64,000 nt of DNA. Origin: Demetria terragena DSM 11295 (lineage in GTDB: Bacteria; Actinomycetota; Actinomycetes; Actinomycetales; Dermatophilaceae). Positions within the stretch are counted from its first letter, which is position 1, and each line of letters opens with the position of its first letter. The notes under the pieces are model-generated. The model had not been told where the DNA came from, ran no database searches, and saw only the letters and a list, made by a program, of their open reading frames with translations. The stretch covers positions 620,001 to 684,000 of the forward strand of contig NZ_AQXW01000004.1 in NCBI RefSeq assembly GCF_000376825.1, read 5' to 3'. This document shows positions 26,964-37,196 of this stretch, piece after piece. The translations under genes and the position numbers were made by a program.

Positions 26964-27671
26964 CTACCGCTGCTGAGGGCGAGATCCGAGGATTGCGCTC
27001 CCGACACGCAGGTGTGTCGCACCAGCGGCCACTGCTTCTTCCATATCCCCACTCATGCCAGCCGACAGCCAGGTGGCGTCTGGATACTCGCGGCGCAGGT
27101 CCGAACCCAACGCCGCCAGGCGATCGAACGCTGGTCGTGGACTCTCCCCCAGCGGCGCCACAGCCATCAGACCCCGCAACCGCAGCCCCTCCAGCGAGGC
27201 AATCTGCTCGGCGAGCTCCGGTAGATCGGCTGGCTGGACACCGCCGCGGCCTTCATCGGTGCCTTGCAGATCAACCTGAAGCGTGATGTCCAACGTTTTG
27301 CCCCGCTCGCTCGCACCGCGCGCCAGCGCCTTAGCCACTTTGAGCCGGTCAACGCTCTGCACGACATCCGCGTAACCGGCGATGGCCGAGGCCTTATTGC
27401 TTTGCACTTGGCCGATGAAGTGAGCGCGGATGGCGGAGCGCACCTGCGGGTCCACCTCTGCCAGTTTGTCGGCGGCCTCTTGATGGCGGTTCTCTCCGAC
27501 TTCAGTGACGCCGAGTCGCACCAGGCTGGTCAGGTCTGCGGCAGGAAAAAACTTGGTGACCACGACCAGGGTGACCTCGTGAGGAGAACGCCCGGCCACA
27601 GTGCAGGCATCGGCAATGCGATCGAGCACGTCCTGGAGTCGGCGGGCGAGTTCAGCCTCTCGATCTGTCAT
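26964..27671 (-). CDS. yggS: YggS/PLPBP pyridoxal phosphate homeostasis protein
   Basis: 235 residues. PLP-binding Lys in LVVVTKFFPA; HFIGQVQSNKA and the phosphate-binding LSAGMSGDMEEAVAAGATHL with RVGSAILGSR are intact. Non-enzymatic PLP carrier affecting B6 and amino-acid balance. ATG at 27671 is the family start, inside the pgeF stop (ATGA overlap), although the frame is open to 27785. Standard neighbour of sepF and pgeF. Confidence 0.96.
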   Translation of the reverse strand: MTDREAELARRLQDVLDRIADACTVAGRSPHEVTLVVVTKFFPAADLTSLVRLGVTEVGENRHQEAADKLAEVDPQVRSAIRAHFIGQVQSNKASAIAGYADVVQSVDRLKVAKALARGASERGKTLDITLQVDLQGTDEGRGGVQPADLPELAEQIASLEGLRLRGLMAVAPLGESPRPAFDRLAALGSDLRREYPDATWLSAGMSGDMEEAVAAGATHLRVGSAILGSRPQQR

Positions 27672-28417
27672 TTCGGCGCACCCGGCACGGACCGGAGCAC
27701 CACGACCCCAGCGAATCGACCGGTCTGCCGCTGGCCACGGTAGGAATAGAGGTCGTCCCGCTCGCGAGTGCAGCCCGGCACCCACGTGACCGGAACCTTC
27801 GCCTGCTTGAGCTGTTCAACCACCCCAGCGGCTACGTCGATGGCCGGAGTGCCCGTCCAACTGACCGTGCGAGAACTCGGCGCTTCGTGCGCCGCCTCGT
27901 CGCGCATATCGGCAGGGACCTCGTAGCAACGACCGCAGACAGATGGCCCGACGACCGCGCGTGGCGCGACCGCGCCCAGCTCGCGCATTCGAGACAGAGT
28001 TGCCGGGACGACGCCTTTGACCATGCCGGGACGCCCCGCATGTACTGCAGCGACAACACCGGACTCAACGTCGGCTAATAACACCGGGGTGCAATCCGCG
28101 ACGAGGACAGCGAGCGCCAGATCAGGAGTGGTCGTGAGGACGCCGTCACCCGGCGGCACGTCTTCGCCCGGGCCACGCGCCACCCACGCCTGGTCTCCGT
28201 GGACCTGATTCATCCACACGATGCGGTCGGTCTCGACATCAACGGCGTCCGCGAGCGTCCGTCGATTGGTCTCGACCGATGCGGGATCGTCGCCGACGTG
28301 GCCGCCGAGGTTGAAACCGTCATACGGCGCTTGACTGACGCCACCTTCGGCGTTGGTGAGGTAGAGGTCGACGGCGTGGTCGCTCGACCCAGTCCAGCGC
28401 TCGTGCCAGGCAATCAC
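27668..28417 (-). CDS. pgeF: Peptidoglycan editing factor PgeF (YfiH, laccase domain)
   Basis: 249-residue multicopper-oxidase-like enzyme. Metal-binding residues sit in MNQVHGDQ, VADCTPVLLAD and VHAGRPGMVKGVV. PgeF removes mis-incorporated residues from muropeptide precursors and so protects wall synthesis; related proteins act as purine nucleosidases. Starts with GTG 22 bases after ftsZ and overlaps yggS by four bases, in the usual ftsZ-pgeF-yggS-sepF order. Confidence 0.94.
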   Translation of the reverse strand: MIAWHERWTGSSDHAVDLYLTNAEGGVSQAPYDGFNLGGHVGDDPASVETNRRTLADAVDVETDRIVWMNQVHGDQAWVARGPGEDVPPGDGVLTTTPDLALAVLVADCTPVLLADVESGVVAAVHAGRPGMVKGVVPATLSRMRELGAVAPRAVVGPSVCGRCYEVPADMRDEAAHEAPSSRTVSWTGTPAIDVAAGVVEQLKQAKVPVTWVPGCTRERDDLYSYRGQRQTGRFAGVVVLRSVPGAPK

Positions 28418-28439
28418 GAGAGGTCCACCCGGACCTGGG

Positions 28440-29774
28440 TCACTTCAGGAAATCAGGGACGTCCAGGTCGTCCTTGTCATCAAAAGTGACCTCACGGGGC
28501 GGTCGAGCAACCTGACCCTGCTGAACCCGCCCAGGCTCCTGGCGTGGCTGGTCCTGGGTGGGCGTGGCGTCCTCGTCGCTCCCGCGTTGCGGTTCCTGCG
28601 CCTCGCGCTGCGCCGGGGCTGCCGTGCCGCTCTGCTGTTGGCCTCGTGCCGGTGCGTTGTCCCGGCCCGAGGAGGCGTTCTGCGCCGGAGTTGCTGCGGG
28701 CTCAGGGGTACGCGCCGGTGCCGCCGCACTCGACCCTGCCTGCTGAGTCGCCTGGGCGCCTGCAGACGGCGCCTTCGGGCCGCCCTGGATCTGGCCTAGG
28801 GCACGATCGTCCTGACGCTTCTGAGGAGAGCCTCCGTCGAAGCCTGCGGCGATCACGGTCACGCGGACCTCGTCGCCCAGCGCGTCATCGATGACCGCAC
28901 CGAAGATGATGTTGGCCTCTGGGTGCGCTGCTTCTTGCACCAGGCGAGCGGCCTCATTGATCTCGAACAGGCCGAGGTCGGAGCCGCCCTGGACGGACAG
29001 CAATACGCCATGTGCACCGTCGATGCTGGCCTCCAGCAGCGGCGAGGAGATCGCCAACTCGGCGGCCTGGACGGCGCGGTCTTCACCGCGGGCCGAGCCG
29101 ATACCCATCAGCGCCGACCCGGCGCCTTGCATGACGGACTTCACGTCGGCGAAGTCGAGGTTGATCAGACCTGGGGTGGTGATCAGATCCGTGATGCCCT
29201 GCACACCCGAGAGCAGTACCTGGTCGGCGCTGCGGAAGGCGTCCATCATCGACACGTTGCGGTCGCTGATCGAGAGCAGTCGGTCATTGGGGATGACAAT
29301 GAGCGTGTCGACTTCTTCGCGCAGCGACTCGATGCCGAGGTCGGCCTGGTTCGCGCGGCGGCGACCTTCAAAGGTGAACGGACGCGTCACGACACCGATC
29401 GTCAGGGCGCCGAGACCCCTGGCGATCTTGGCGACGACCGGGGCGCCGCCGGTGCCGGTGCCACCGCCCTCACCCGCGGTCACAAAGACCATATCCGCGC
29501 CCTTGAGGACTTCTTCAATCTCTTCGGAGTGGTCTTCGGCGGCTTCCTTGCCGACCTCCGGGTCAGCGCCAGCGCCCAGACCGCGAGTCTTCTCACGGCC
29601 CACGTCGAGCTTCACGTCTGCGTCGCTCATCAGGAGTGCCTGCGCGTCGGTGTTGATCGCGATGAACTCCACGCCCTTGAGGCCGACCTCGATCATCCGA
29701 TTGATGGCATTGACGCCACCGCCGCCGATACCGACGACCTTGATGACGGCCAGGTAGTTCTGGGGTGTGGTCAC
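28440..29774 (-). CDS. ftsZ: Cell division protein FtsZ
   Basis: 444 residues. Tubulin-like GTPase with [27 protein letters not shown] (tubulin signature) and the T7 synergy loop [11 protein letters not shown]. Residues ~318-432 are a long Ala/Gln/Pro-rich disordered linker. The C-terminal peptide [10 protein letters not shown] binds SepF and other partners. GTG start; upstream AAAGG is ten bases away, so initiation looks inefficient. A 219-bp gap to ftsQ leaves room for its own promoter. Confidence 0.98.
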   Translation of the reverse strand: MTTPQNYLAVIKVVGIGGGGVNAINRMIEVGLKGVEFIAINTDAQALLMSDADVKLDVGREKTRGLGAGADPEVGKEAAEDHSEEIEEVLKGADMVFVTAGEGGGTGTGGAPVVAKIARGLGALTIGVVTRPFTFEGRRRANQADLGIESLREEVDTLIVIPNDRLLSISDRNVSMMDAFRSADQVLLSGVQGITDLITTPGLINLDFADVKSVMQGAGSALMGIGSARGEDRAVQAAELAISSPLLEASIDGAHGVLLSVQGGSDLGLFEINEAARLVQEAAHPEANIIFGAVIDDALGDEVRVTVIAAGFDGGSPQKRQDDRALGQIQGGPKAPSAGAQATQQAGSSAAAPARTPEPAATPAQNASSGRDNAPARGQQQSGTAAPAQREAQEPQRGSDEDATPTQDQPRQEPGRVQQGQVARPPREVTFDDKDDLDVPDFLK

Positions 29775-29802
29775 GGGGAGGAGGCCTTTCGGATACGCGA
29801 GG

Positions 29803-29822
29803 GAGGTCGAGTGCTCGACCTC
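29803..29822. promoter_or_regulatory. 20-bp palindrome in the ftsQ-ftsZ intergenic region
   Basis: GAGGTCGAG-TG-CTCGACCTC has perfect 9-bp arms and lies 29-48 bp upstream of the ftsZ start. The 219-bp gap 29775-29993 otherwise shows no gene. The arms resemble a dimer-binding operator more than a hairpin because the centre is only 2 bp. Confidence 0.4.
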
Positions 29823-29993
29823 AAGGAGAGCAACAAGGTGCGGGCGCGAACGCCCACCAGATCATGCCGCGCGGACGGACAACACCAAAGGTGCGACACG
29901 CACCGCCTCGCCACGATCAGGCTCCCCGCACCCTACGCGACCGGACGCATCGATGCACGAGTCTCGACCTCAGGTTCAGGTGCACGGTGTGGT

Positions 29994-30740
29994 CTAGGTC
30001 AACACAGGACGCTTCGGAGTTCGGAGGTCCAAGAGGCTTCCGTCATCCTTCTTCGCAATCGGCCGCATCGTGGCGAGCGACTTCGCCTTGACCTTGGAAT
30101 CAGAACTGTCGCCCCAGGCGACCTTCAATCCGCCAATCGTGAAGGTGATGTGCCCGATCGAAGACAGGCGCACATCAGTCACTTGATCGCGATCCTGAGC
30201 TGGGATTGCCCCCATGACGGTCGCGACCTGTGCCACATCTTTGACGTTCGCTCCGGGCCCTTTGAGCGTGACCACGGGCAAGCCCTTGGCCGTGTCCTTG
30301 GTGGCGGCGGCGAATGCGGTTCCTTGCGCGTCGACCAGTCGTCGCGTCTGCCCGTTATCGACGACGACGACTGCGATGCGGGGCCGGACCGCAATGCTCA
30401 CGGTTCCCAGCAGCGAACGGGTGACCTGCGCCGAGGACACCTCGGGAATGTTCTCGACGCGTTGCTGGACCACGGCGGTATCCGTCCGCACCACGGGCTG
30501 ACCCACGACGTCGTCGGCGACATTCCGCACGCTGCTGGAGAGCCCCTTGTCGGCACCGGTGACCTCAACCGAACGCACGGCGAAGACCGGGCTAAAGACC
30601 ACCAGCCAGACCAGGAGAGCCGCGATCACCAGGGCACCGATCACCAGTCCGCGGCGACGCATCGACGCCGACCGCAAGTCAGCGGCCCGAGCCGTGAAGC
30701 GCGCATGCGGCTGGGTCCGACTGGACGTCGCGGGCTTCAT
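29994..30740 (-). CDS. ftsQ: Cell division protein FtsQ
   Basis: 248 residues: short basic cytoplasmic N-terminus, one membrane helix (LVIGALVIAALLVWLVVF), then the POTRA domain (VRSVEVTGADKGLSSSVRNV) and the beta domain (VSIAVRPRIAVVVVDNG). Bitopic septum protein that bridges FtsB/FtsL and the synthase FtsWI. ATG overlaps the murC stop (ATGA). Confidence 0.95.
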   Translation of the reverse strand: MKPATSSRTQPHARFTARAADLRSASMRRRGLVIGALVIAALLVWLVVFSPVFAVRSVEVTGADKGLSSSVRNVADDVVGQPVVRTDTAVVQQRVENIPEVSSAQVTRSLLGTVSIAVRPRIAVVVVDNGQTRRLVDAQGTAFAAATKDTAKGLPVVTLKGPGANVKDVAQVATVMGAIPAQDRDQVTDVRLSSIGHITFTIGGLKVAWGDSSDSKVKAKSLATMRPIAKKDDGSLLDLRTPKRPVLT

Positions 30741-32179
30741 GACAGGTCCGCCACTCGGCGCTCCAGCTGGTCAAGAATGCGCGGACCGAGCGCCGTGACA
30801 TCTCCGGCCCCGACGGTCAGGACCAGGTCGCCTGAGCGGGCAATTTCGGTTACCGCGTCGAGGGCATCCTGGTGGTCGGCCGCAAACGTCGCCCCGGGCA
30901 CCTGATCGCTGACCAGCCTCCCCGTGACCCCGGGAACTGGCTGCTCCCTGGCGCCGTAGATGTCCAGCACGACCGCATGATCCGCCAGGCATAGCGCCGC
31001 GGCGAGGCCATCGGCCGCGTGCTGGGTACGGGAGTAAAGATGCGGCTGGAAGACCACGATGAGTCGGCCCTGGTCGCGGAGCGCAAGCCCGGTGCGTACG
31101 ACGGCCTCCAGCTTGCCGGGGTTGTGCGCATAGTCATCGACCACCCGGATACCCGCGGCCTCGCCCCGAGGTTCGAACCGACGGGAGGTGCCGCGAAAGT
31201 CGGCGAGCGAAGCGGCGACCTGCTTCGCGTCAAGCCCAAGGCCCCTCGTGAGCGCAGCCACCACACCCGCAGCGTTCAGCACGTTATGCGCCCCTGGAAC
31301 GTTCAAGGTCAAGTCAAGGTCGATGCCATCGAGGTGCAACGTGGCATCCTGCCGGAAGCCGTCCGAGCGCTCCTGGACGATGCGCACATCGCTGGGCTCG
31401 CGGCCGTACGTGATCACCCGCCCTCCCCCTGCGTGATGGCGCGTCGCCAAGTCTCGGCTGCCGGCGTCATCGGCGCAGGCCACCAGAAGTCCATCGGTTG
31501 AGATCGTCTCGGCGAACTGCGCATACGCCCCGTGCAGACGCTCGCTCGTGCCATAAAAATCGAGATGGTCGTCGCGCACATTGGTCACGATGGCGACATC
31601 AGGGCGATAGACGACGAACGAACCATCGCTCTCGTCGGCTTCGACGACAAAGACCGAGCCGTTCCCGGGCATGGCGTTGGCGCCAAGGCCAGCAATGTCA
31701 GCGCCAATGGCGTACGACGGGTCCGCTCCACATCCACGCAACGCCACCGTGGCCATCGCGCTCGTGGTGGTTTTGCCGTTGGCCCCCGCCACGGCCAAGC
31801 CGGAACGGTCCGCCATCAGCATCGCCAAGCCCTGGGAACGGTGCAGCACCGTTAATCCTCGTCGACGGATCTCCCGCAACTCGGGGTTGTCTTCGGCAAT
31901 GGCCGACGACACGATCACGAGCGCATCATCGGGAAGTTCGGCGACATGGTCGGCGCTGAAGCCGACATTGATGGTCGCCCCGGCCCCGCGCAGCGTGGCC
32001 AACACCGCGACATCCTGCCCGTCCGTTCCAGACACGGTGAGGCCGCGGGCGAGGAACAGTCGAGCCACTCCGGACATCCCGCTACCGCCGATCGCCAACA
32101 AGTGAACTGCGGTGATGGCGCCGACCTGCGGCAATCGGGCCGCGAAGTCGAAGCGATCGTTGGTCCCGTCAGCGGCCAC
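30737..32179 (-). CDS. murC: UDP-N-acetylmuramate--L-alanine ligase
   Basis: 480 residues. Rossmann start HLLAIGGSGMSGVA, ATP loop GANGKTTTSAM, and the Mur ligase C-terminal motif VVDDYAHNPGKLEAV. Adds L-Ala to UDP-MurNAc, the first step of stem-peptide assembly. GTG at 32179 follows AGGAGG by five bases and is preferred to the longer frame to 32203. Overlaps murG by 11 bases. Confidence 0.97.
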   Translation of the reverse strand: MAADGTNDRFDFAARLPQVGAITAVHLLAIGGSGMSGVARLFLARGLTVSGTDGQDVAVLATLRGAGATINVGFSADHVAELPDDALVIVSSAIAEDNPELREIRRRGLTVLHRSQGLAMLMADRSGLAVAGANGKTTTSAMATVALRGCGADPSYAIGADIAGLGANAMPGNGSVFVVEADESDGSFVVYRPDVAIVTNVRDDHLDFYGTSERLHGAYAQFAETISTDGLLVACADDAGSRDLATRHHAGGGRVITYGREPSDVRIVQERSDGFRQDATLHLDGIDLDLTLNVPGAHNVLNAAGVVAALTRGLGLDAKQVAASLADFRGTSRRFEPRGEAAGIRVVDDYAHNPGKLEAVVRTGLALRDQGRLIVVFQPHLYSRTQHAADGLAAALCLADHAVVLDIYGAREQPVPGVTGRLVSDQVPGATFAADHQDALDAVTEIARSGDLVLTVGAGDVTALGPRILDQLERRVADLS

Positions 32180-33287
32180 GTTGCCCTCCTGGCAACTCCT
32201 CATCGACCACCGTGGCGATTAGGTCGACGAGACGCTCATCGGCATCCCGGTAGCCATGCTGCTCCGCCGCGGCCGACATGGTTGTGAGTCGGGCACTGTC
32301 CAGCACCAGCGCTGGCAGCTCGCGCTGGACCCAGTCCGCAGTCAGATCGTCGTTGTCGACCAGGATCGCTCCCCCGGCGGTCACGACGGCGTCGGCGTTG
32401 CGACGCTGCTCCCCATTGCCGATCGGCAACGGTACGAACACGGCCGGAAGCCCGCAGGCCGACGTCTCGCAGACCATATTGGCGCCCGATCGGGTCACCA
32501 CCAGATCCGCGGCGGCATAGGCCAGGTCCATGCGATCGCAGTACTCGCGCACGACGTAGCGCGGCTCTTGAGGTGCTCCCGGCGAGACCGCAAAGCCCTT
32601 CCCTGTGCCGGTGACGTGCAGCACCTGGATGCCGGCCGCGCGCAACTCGTCCACGCTGCGCTCGAAGGCGGAATTGAGCTGTTGGGCTCCCAAGGACCCC
32701 CCGGTCACCAGAACCGTTGGGCGATGATCGGCCAGGCCGAGTTCTTCCAGGGCCACCGGTCGCATGGCTTCTCGGTCGAGTTCTGTGATCGCCCGCCGCA
32801 GCGGCATTCCGATCACGGGCGCCTCCGGCAGCGGAGTCACGTCAAATGCGCGGACGACATGGTCGGTGAATCTCATGCCGAGTTTGGTCGCCATACCGAC
32901 CACCGCGTTGCCCTCGTGAACCACGATCGGGATCCGACGCCGCGCCGCCACATAAACCGGTGGACAGACAAATCCGCCGAAGCCCACCACGACGTCAGCC
33001 TCGACGTCATGAAGGATGGCGCGGGCCTGGCGCACTGCCTTGGGGAAGGCCACCGGGAAGCGCACCGCGGCCGTGTTCGGGCGGCGCGGGAAGGCCACCT
33101 TAGGTATCAGCCGCAGGTCGAAGCCGGCGTCCGGAACCAGACGCTCCTCAAGGCCTCCGTGACTACCGACACAGGTGATGTGGGCTCCGGGATAACGTCG
33201 CTGTAGTGCGGCCGCGGTCGCCAACAGCGGCGAAATATGACCAGCGGTCCCCCCACCGGCCAGGACAATTGAGGTGGGATCGGTCAC
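32169..33287 (-). CDS. murG: UDP-GlcNAc:lipid I GlcNAc transferase
   Basis: 372-residue GT28 glycosyltransferase. GGGTAGHISPLLATA is the N-terminal G-loop and VTGGSLGAQQLN the second; RSGANMVCETSACGLPAVFV is the UDP-GlcNAc site. Converts lipid I to lipid II at the inner membrane face. GTG at 33287 lies five bases after AAAGGGA; the longer frame to 33374 is not conserved. Its start overlaps the ftsW stop (GTGA). Confidence 0.97.
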   Translation of the reverse strand: MTDPTSIVLAGGGTAGHISPLLATAAALQRRYPGAHITCVGSHGGLEERLVPDAGFDLRLIPKVAFPRRPNTAAVRFPVAFPKAVRQARAILHDVEADVVVGFGGFVCPPVYVAARRRIPIVVHEGNAVVGMATKLGMRFTDHVVRAFDVTPLPEAPVIGMPLRRAITELDREAMRPVALEELGLADHRPTVLVTGGSLGAQQLNSAFERSVDELRAAGIQVLHVTGTGKGFAVSPGAPQEPRYVVREYCDRMDLAYAAADLVVTRSGANMVCETSACGLPAVFVPLPIGNGEQRRNADAVVTAGGAILVDNDDLTADWVQRELPALVLDSARLTTMSAAAEQHGYRDADERLVDLIATVVDEELPGGQRGR

Positions 33288-34567
33288 TGGCGTCCCTTTC
33301 TGCGGTCGACCGACGGAAGAATCGCCATGGAGCGCTGAACCAGGTTGGGGCGAGCCGCCAGCGCGGCTCGACACTCCGGGTCATTCCGGGCGAAGGAGAG
33401 CAGCACGCCAAGGGAGGCAAGCGTCGTGATCAGGGCTGAGCCACCAGCGGAGACAAGTGGCAATGGCACGCCGATGATGGGCAACAGGCCGGTCACTGAG
33501 CCAATGTTGATCATGGCCTGGCCGACGATCCACACCATGATCCCGCCGGAGGCGATGCGGACGAAGTAGTCGTCGGTATTGACGATGATGCGGTACGCCG
33601 CAAACGCCAGCGCGAGGTACAGCGCCACGACGACCAGCGAGCCAGGCAGACCCAGTTCTTCGCCGATGATCGCGAAAATGAAGTCGTTGTGGGCTTCGGG
33701 AAGCCAACTCCACTTCTCGCGGCTGGCGCCGAGTCCGACGCCCCACCAACCGCCGTCTGCGAGCGCGTACGTTGCGTGGAGTTTCTGGTAGCACGCGTCG
33801 GTCGCCTCGGTGCAGGAACCCAACCAGGTATCAATACGGCCCATGCGGTTCTGGCTGCTCTGCACCATGTAGATCACCCCGGCAACGATCACGCCGGCAC
33901 CGATCAAGAACAGTCGCATGCGAACGCCAGCGACGAACAACACCCCGGCGGTAATCGCGAGCAGCACCAGCACGGTCCCCAGGTCGCGACCCAACATGAC
34001 CAGCGCGACGATCAACAAGGCCATCGGTAGGAATGGGATCAGCGCGTGTCCCATGCTGCCGATCTGCTTGCGCTTGCGCGCGAGCACCACCGCCCCGACC
34101 AAGACCAAGGCGAGTTTTCCGAACTCGGAGGGCTGCATCGTGCCGATTCCCGGCAGAATCAACCAGTTCCGGTTGCCTTTAACCTCATAGCCCAGGCCGC
34201 TAAAGACGGCCAACTGCAGTCCCAGGGCGACAACGAAGATCGGCAATGCCAGCCGCTTCAGCCACTGGACCGGCAGACGACTCGCGACCACGAAGGCGAT
34301 ACCACCGAGGACGGCAAACGTGGCTTGCTTCTTGAACTCGGTATAGGACGAACCGCTGGTGCGGAAGGAGGTCACGCTCGAGGCTGAGAGCACCATGACC
34401 AGGCCCAGGAGGACCAGCATGGTGGTCGCGCCCAAAATGATGTAGTACGCCGCCATCGGTGACTGCAGGCGAGCTTTCCACGTCTCGACCAAAGAGGGCG
34501 CTTCGCCCACGGGCGCTCGGGACGTCTTCGGCGCCGTGACCTGAGACCGGGTGCTGGTCGTCGTCAC
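33284..34567 (-). CDS. ftsW: SEDS glycosyltransferase FtsW
   Basis: 427 residues, ten helices. SEDS signatures: PGIGTMQPSEFGKLALVL, WLPEAHNDFIFAIIGEELG and GVPLPLVSAGGSALI. Polymerises lipid II with its partner FtsI (38.6 kb). A ~35-residue cytoplasmic N-terminus precedes helix 1. GTG-type overlap with murD on one side and murG on the other indicates coupled translation. Confidence 0.97.
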   Translation of the reverse strand: MTTTSTRSQVTAPKTSRAPVGEAPSLVETWKARLQSPMAAYYIILGATTMLVLLGLVMVLSASSVTSFRTSGSSYTEFKKQATFAVLGGIAFVVASRLPVQWLKRLALPIFVVALGLQLAVFSGLGYEVKGNRNWLILPGIGTMQPSEFGKLALVLVGAVVLARKRKQIGSMGHALIPFLPMALLIVALVMLGRDLGTVLVLLAITAGVLFVAGVRMRLFLIGAGVIVAGVIYMVQSSQNRMGRIDTWLGSCTEATDACYQKLHATYALADGGWWGVGLGASREKWSWLPEAHNDFIFAIIGEELGLPGSLVVVALYLALAFAAYRIIVNTDDYFVRIASGGIMVWIVGQAMINIGSVTGLLPIIGVPLPLVSAGGSALITTLASLGVLLSFARNDPECRAALAARPNLVQRSMAILPSVDRRKGRQ

Positions 34568-36087
34568 GAGAGATCCCCTGGCGCAAGGCCACGCACGGCC
34601 GTCATGAAGTCATTGCCGCGGTCTTCGTAGCCGGGCCACATGTCTTTGGATGCCGCCGCGGGCGCGAGGAGCACCACATCGCCCGGCTGAGCCAGGGCAT
34701 ACGCCTCCCGCACCACATCGACCATGACGACAGTCTCGTTGCTGTCGAGCACGACAATCGGGACCCCTGGCGCGTGTCGGCCGAACGCATTGGCGATCTC
34801 GTGCCGATCAGCACCGAGCAGGACTGCCCCCCTCAAGCGACCCGAGTGCTCGCGGACGAGGTCGGCGACGTCGGCCCCCTTGAGTTGCCCACCTGCCACC
34901 CACACCACGCTCTCGAAGGCGGCCAATGATGCGGCCGCCGCGGGCGGGTTGGTCGCCTTGGAGTCATTAACGAAGCGCACCCCTTGGACTTCACCGGCCG
35001 GCTGAACGCGGTGGGGCTGTGGTGCGTAGGCCCGTAGTCCGTCGCGCACCGCTGCCGGGGCGACGCCGTAGGCGCGTGCGAGTGCGGCTGCGGCGAGGGC
35101 ATCTGCGACGTAGTGCGGCGCTGGCGGCAACGACGAATCACCGGAGAGGTCGCGCAGTTCACCCAACTCCACAGCGGAGTTGGCGCGCTCCTCGACGAAC
35201 GCCCGGTCGGCCATGACGTCTTCGACGACACCCACCATGGAGCGGGCTGGCACCCCAAGGGTGAAGCCGACGGCGCGGCAGCCTTCGACGACCTCGGCAT
35301 CCATGACCAACTGCTCGGTCTGGGGATCTTGGACGTTGTAGACACACGCCACTTGGGCGCGTTCGTAGATTCGGCCCTTCATCCGACGGTATTCCTCGTA
35401 GGACCCGTGCCAGTCGACATGATCGGGTGCGACGTTGAGGCAGACGGCTGCATAGGGCGACAGGCTGCGCGACCAGTGCAGTTGGAACGTCGAAAGTTCC
35501 ACGGCCAGAACGTCGTACGGCTCCGGGTGCAGCACCGCCTCAAGGATCGGCAACCCGACATTGCCGGCTGCGGTGGCGCGTAGACCCTGCGCCCGCAAGA
35601 TCGATTCCAGCATCGTCACGCAGGTCGTCTTGCCGTTGGTGCCGGTGACGGTGAGCCACGGCGCGGCACCTTCGCGTGGACGCATCCGCCAGGCCAACTC
35701 GACCTCTCCCCACACGGGGATGCCTGCGGCCGCTGAGGCCTGCAGAAATGGATTGGTCGGCGGTACGCCCGGTGAGGTCACCACGAGATGGGTGCCTGGC
35801 TCCGGCGCCTGAGGCAAGGGCTGGCCATGGCTGACTCGAGCCCCGAGCACCTTCAGCACCGCGGCTCGCTCCGCGATCGCCGGCGAGGTCCCGTCGCTGA
35901 CGATGCTCACCCGCGCGCCCCGTTCTAGCAACGCGTCCGCCGCGGCGAACCCGCTCGCGCCGAGCCCGACCACCATGACCTGAAGCACCGACCAGTCGGC
36001 GCCGGCATGGGTGAAGTCGGCGTCGCCTCGGAGCGGCTCGTACGACGGGTCGACCGGCCACAGGTCGGACGCGCCCGATTCGGTCAC
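34564..36087 (-). CDS. murD: UDP-MurNAc-L-Ala--D-glutamate ligase
   Basis: 507 residues. [18 protein letters not shown] (UDP-substrate Rossmann domain), [18 protein letters not shown] (ATP loop), [17 protein letters not shown] and [15 protein letters not shown] (C-terminal motif) are all present. Slightly longer than most MurD because of an N-terminal extension of ~45 residues before the Rossmann fold. GTG at 36087 overlaps the mraY stop (GTGA). Confidence 0.96.
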   Translation of the reverse strand: MTESGASDLWPVDPSYEPLRGDADFTHAGADWSVLQVMVVGLGASGFAAADALLERGARVSIVSDGTSPAIAERAAVLKVLGARVSHGQPLPQAPEPGTHLVVTSPGVPPTNPFLQASAAAGIPVWGEVELAWRMRPREGAAPWLTVTGTNGKTTCVTMLESILRAQGLRATAAGNVGLPILEAVLHPEPYDVLAVELSTFQLHWSRSLSPYAAVCLNVAPDHVDWHGSYEEYRRMKGRIYERAQVACVYNVQDPQTEQLVMDAEVVEGCRAVGFTLGVPARSMVGVVEDVMADRAFVEERANSAVELGELRDLSGDSSLPPAPHYVADALAAAALARAYGVAPAAVRDGLRAYAPQPHRVQPAGEVQGVRFVNDSKATNPPAAAASLAAFESVVWVAGGQLKGADVADLVREHSGRLRGAVLLGADRHEIANAFGRHAPGVPIVVLDSNETVVMVDVVREAYALAQPGDVVLLAPAAASKDMWPGYEDRGNDFMTAVRGLAPGDLS

Positions 36088-37196
36088 GGTGCGGACACCA
36101 CCCACTCGGCGTAGAAGATGCCCACGCCGAGGGCTACGCACAGACCACAAATGATCCAGAACCGGACGACAACCGTGATCTGCTCCCAGCCGAGTAACTC
36201 AAAGTGGTGGTGAATCGGCGCCATCCGGAAGATGCGTTTCTTACGCAACTTGAACGACCCGACCTGCAGGATGACTGACATCGTCTCCAACACGAACAGT
36301 CCGCCGATAACGACCAGCAGCAACTCGGTGCGGGTGAGGATCGCCAGACCGGCCAGCGCGCCGCCCAGGGCCAGCGACCCGGTGTCGCCCATGAAGATCT
36401 TGGCGGGTGAGGCGTTCCACCATAGGAAGCCGAAGCAGGCACCCATCACCGCAGCCGCGACCACCGCGAGATCGTACGGATCGCGCACTTCGTAACACTT
36501 GTTACTCAACGTCACCGAACACGACTGGTTGAACTGCCAAATGGTGATCAGGACGTAGGCACCGAAAACCATGACTGCGGCACCGGTGGCCAAGCCATCG
36601 AGCCCGTCGCTGAGGTTGGTTCCGTTGCTGGTGCCGGCGATGAGCAGATTGGCCCACAGCACGAAGAGCACCAGACCGACGGCCGTGCCCGCGAACGCGA
36701 GGTCGATCGATACGGCGCTACCGCCGGGCGTCTCCCACAGGGTGTCGCGCACAAACGAGATCTTGGTGCTCGCGGGGGTCAATCCACTGCTATCGGCGTT
36801 GTTCAGCGCAAGCACGGCAAAAACGACGCCGACCACGCCTTGGCCGATCAACTTTTCGTGGGAGCGCAGGCCGAGGGAGCGGGCCTTGCTGATTTTGATG
36901 AAGTCGTCGGCAAACCCGACCGCGCCCAGACCGACCATCAGGAAGATGACCAAGAGGCCGGAGTATGTCGGTGGGCGCCAGGTCAGCAGGTGTGCGCCGA
37001 AGTAGGCGATCACCGCCGCGGCAATGATGACGGCGCCACCCATGGTGGGCGTACCGCGCTTGGTGTGGTGGCTGGTAGGCCCGTCGTCGCGGACGAACTG
37101 GCCATATTCCTTGCGCACCAGGTATTTGATGAACGCAGGGGTGCCAAACAGCGCGATGACGAGCGAGAAACTCGCAGCAATGAGTACAGCTCTCAC
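36084..37196 (-). CDS. mraY: Phospho-MurNAc-pentapeptide transferase MraY
   Basis: 370 residues, ten helices. [28 protein letters not shown] (catalytic Asp pair), [10 protein letters not shown], and [14 protein letters not shown] with [13 protein letters not shown] form the active site. Makes lipid I at the inner membrane. GTG start overlapping murF stop by four bases. Confidence 0.98.
   Translation of the reverse strand: MRAVLIAASFSLVIALFGTPAFIKYLVRKEYGQFVRDDGPTSHHTKRGTPTMGGAVIIAAAVIAYFGAHLLTWRPPTYSGLLVIFLMVGLGAVGFADDFIKISKARSLGLRSHEKLIGQGVVGVVFAVLALNNADSSGLTPASTKISFVRDTLWETPGGSAVSIDLAFAGTAVGLVLFVLWANLLIAGTSNGTNLSDGLDGLATGAAVMVFGAYVLITIWQFNQSCSVTLSNKCYEVRDPYDLAVVAAAVMGACFGFLWWNASPAKIFMGDTGSLALGGALAGLAILTRTELLLVVIGGLFVLETMSVILQVGSFKLRKKRIFRMAPIHHHFELLGWEQITVVVRFWIICGLCVALGVGIFYAEWVVSAP

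Noticed and set aside
28923-30905. 660-codon plus-strand open frame
   Set aside because: Antisense to ftsZ and ftsQ; no recognisable domain.
31165-31185. tRNA-like GGTTCGAAC motif
   Set aside because: Falls inside murC coding sequence and no acceptor stem or anticodon arm can be built around it.
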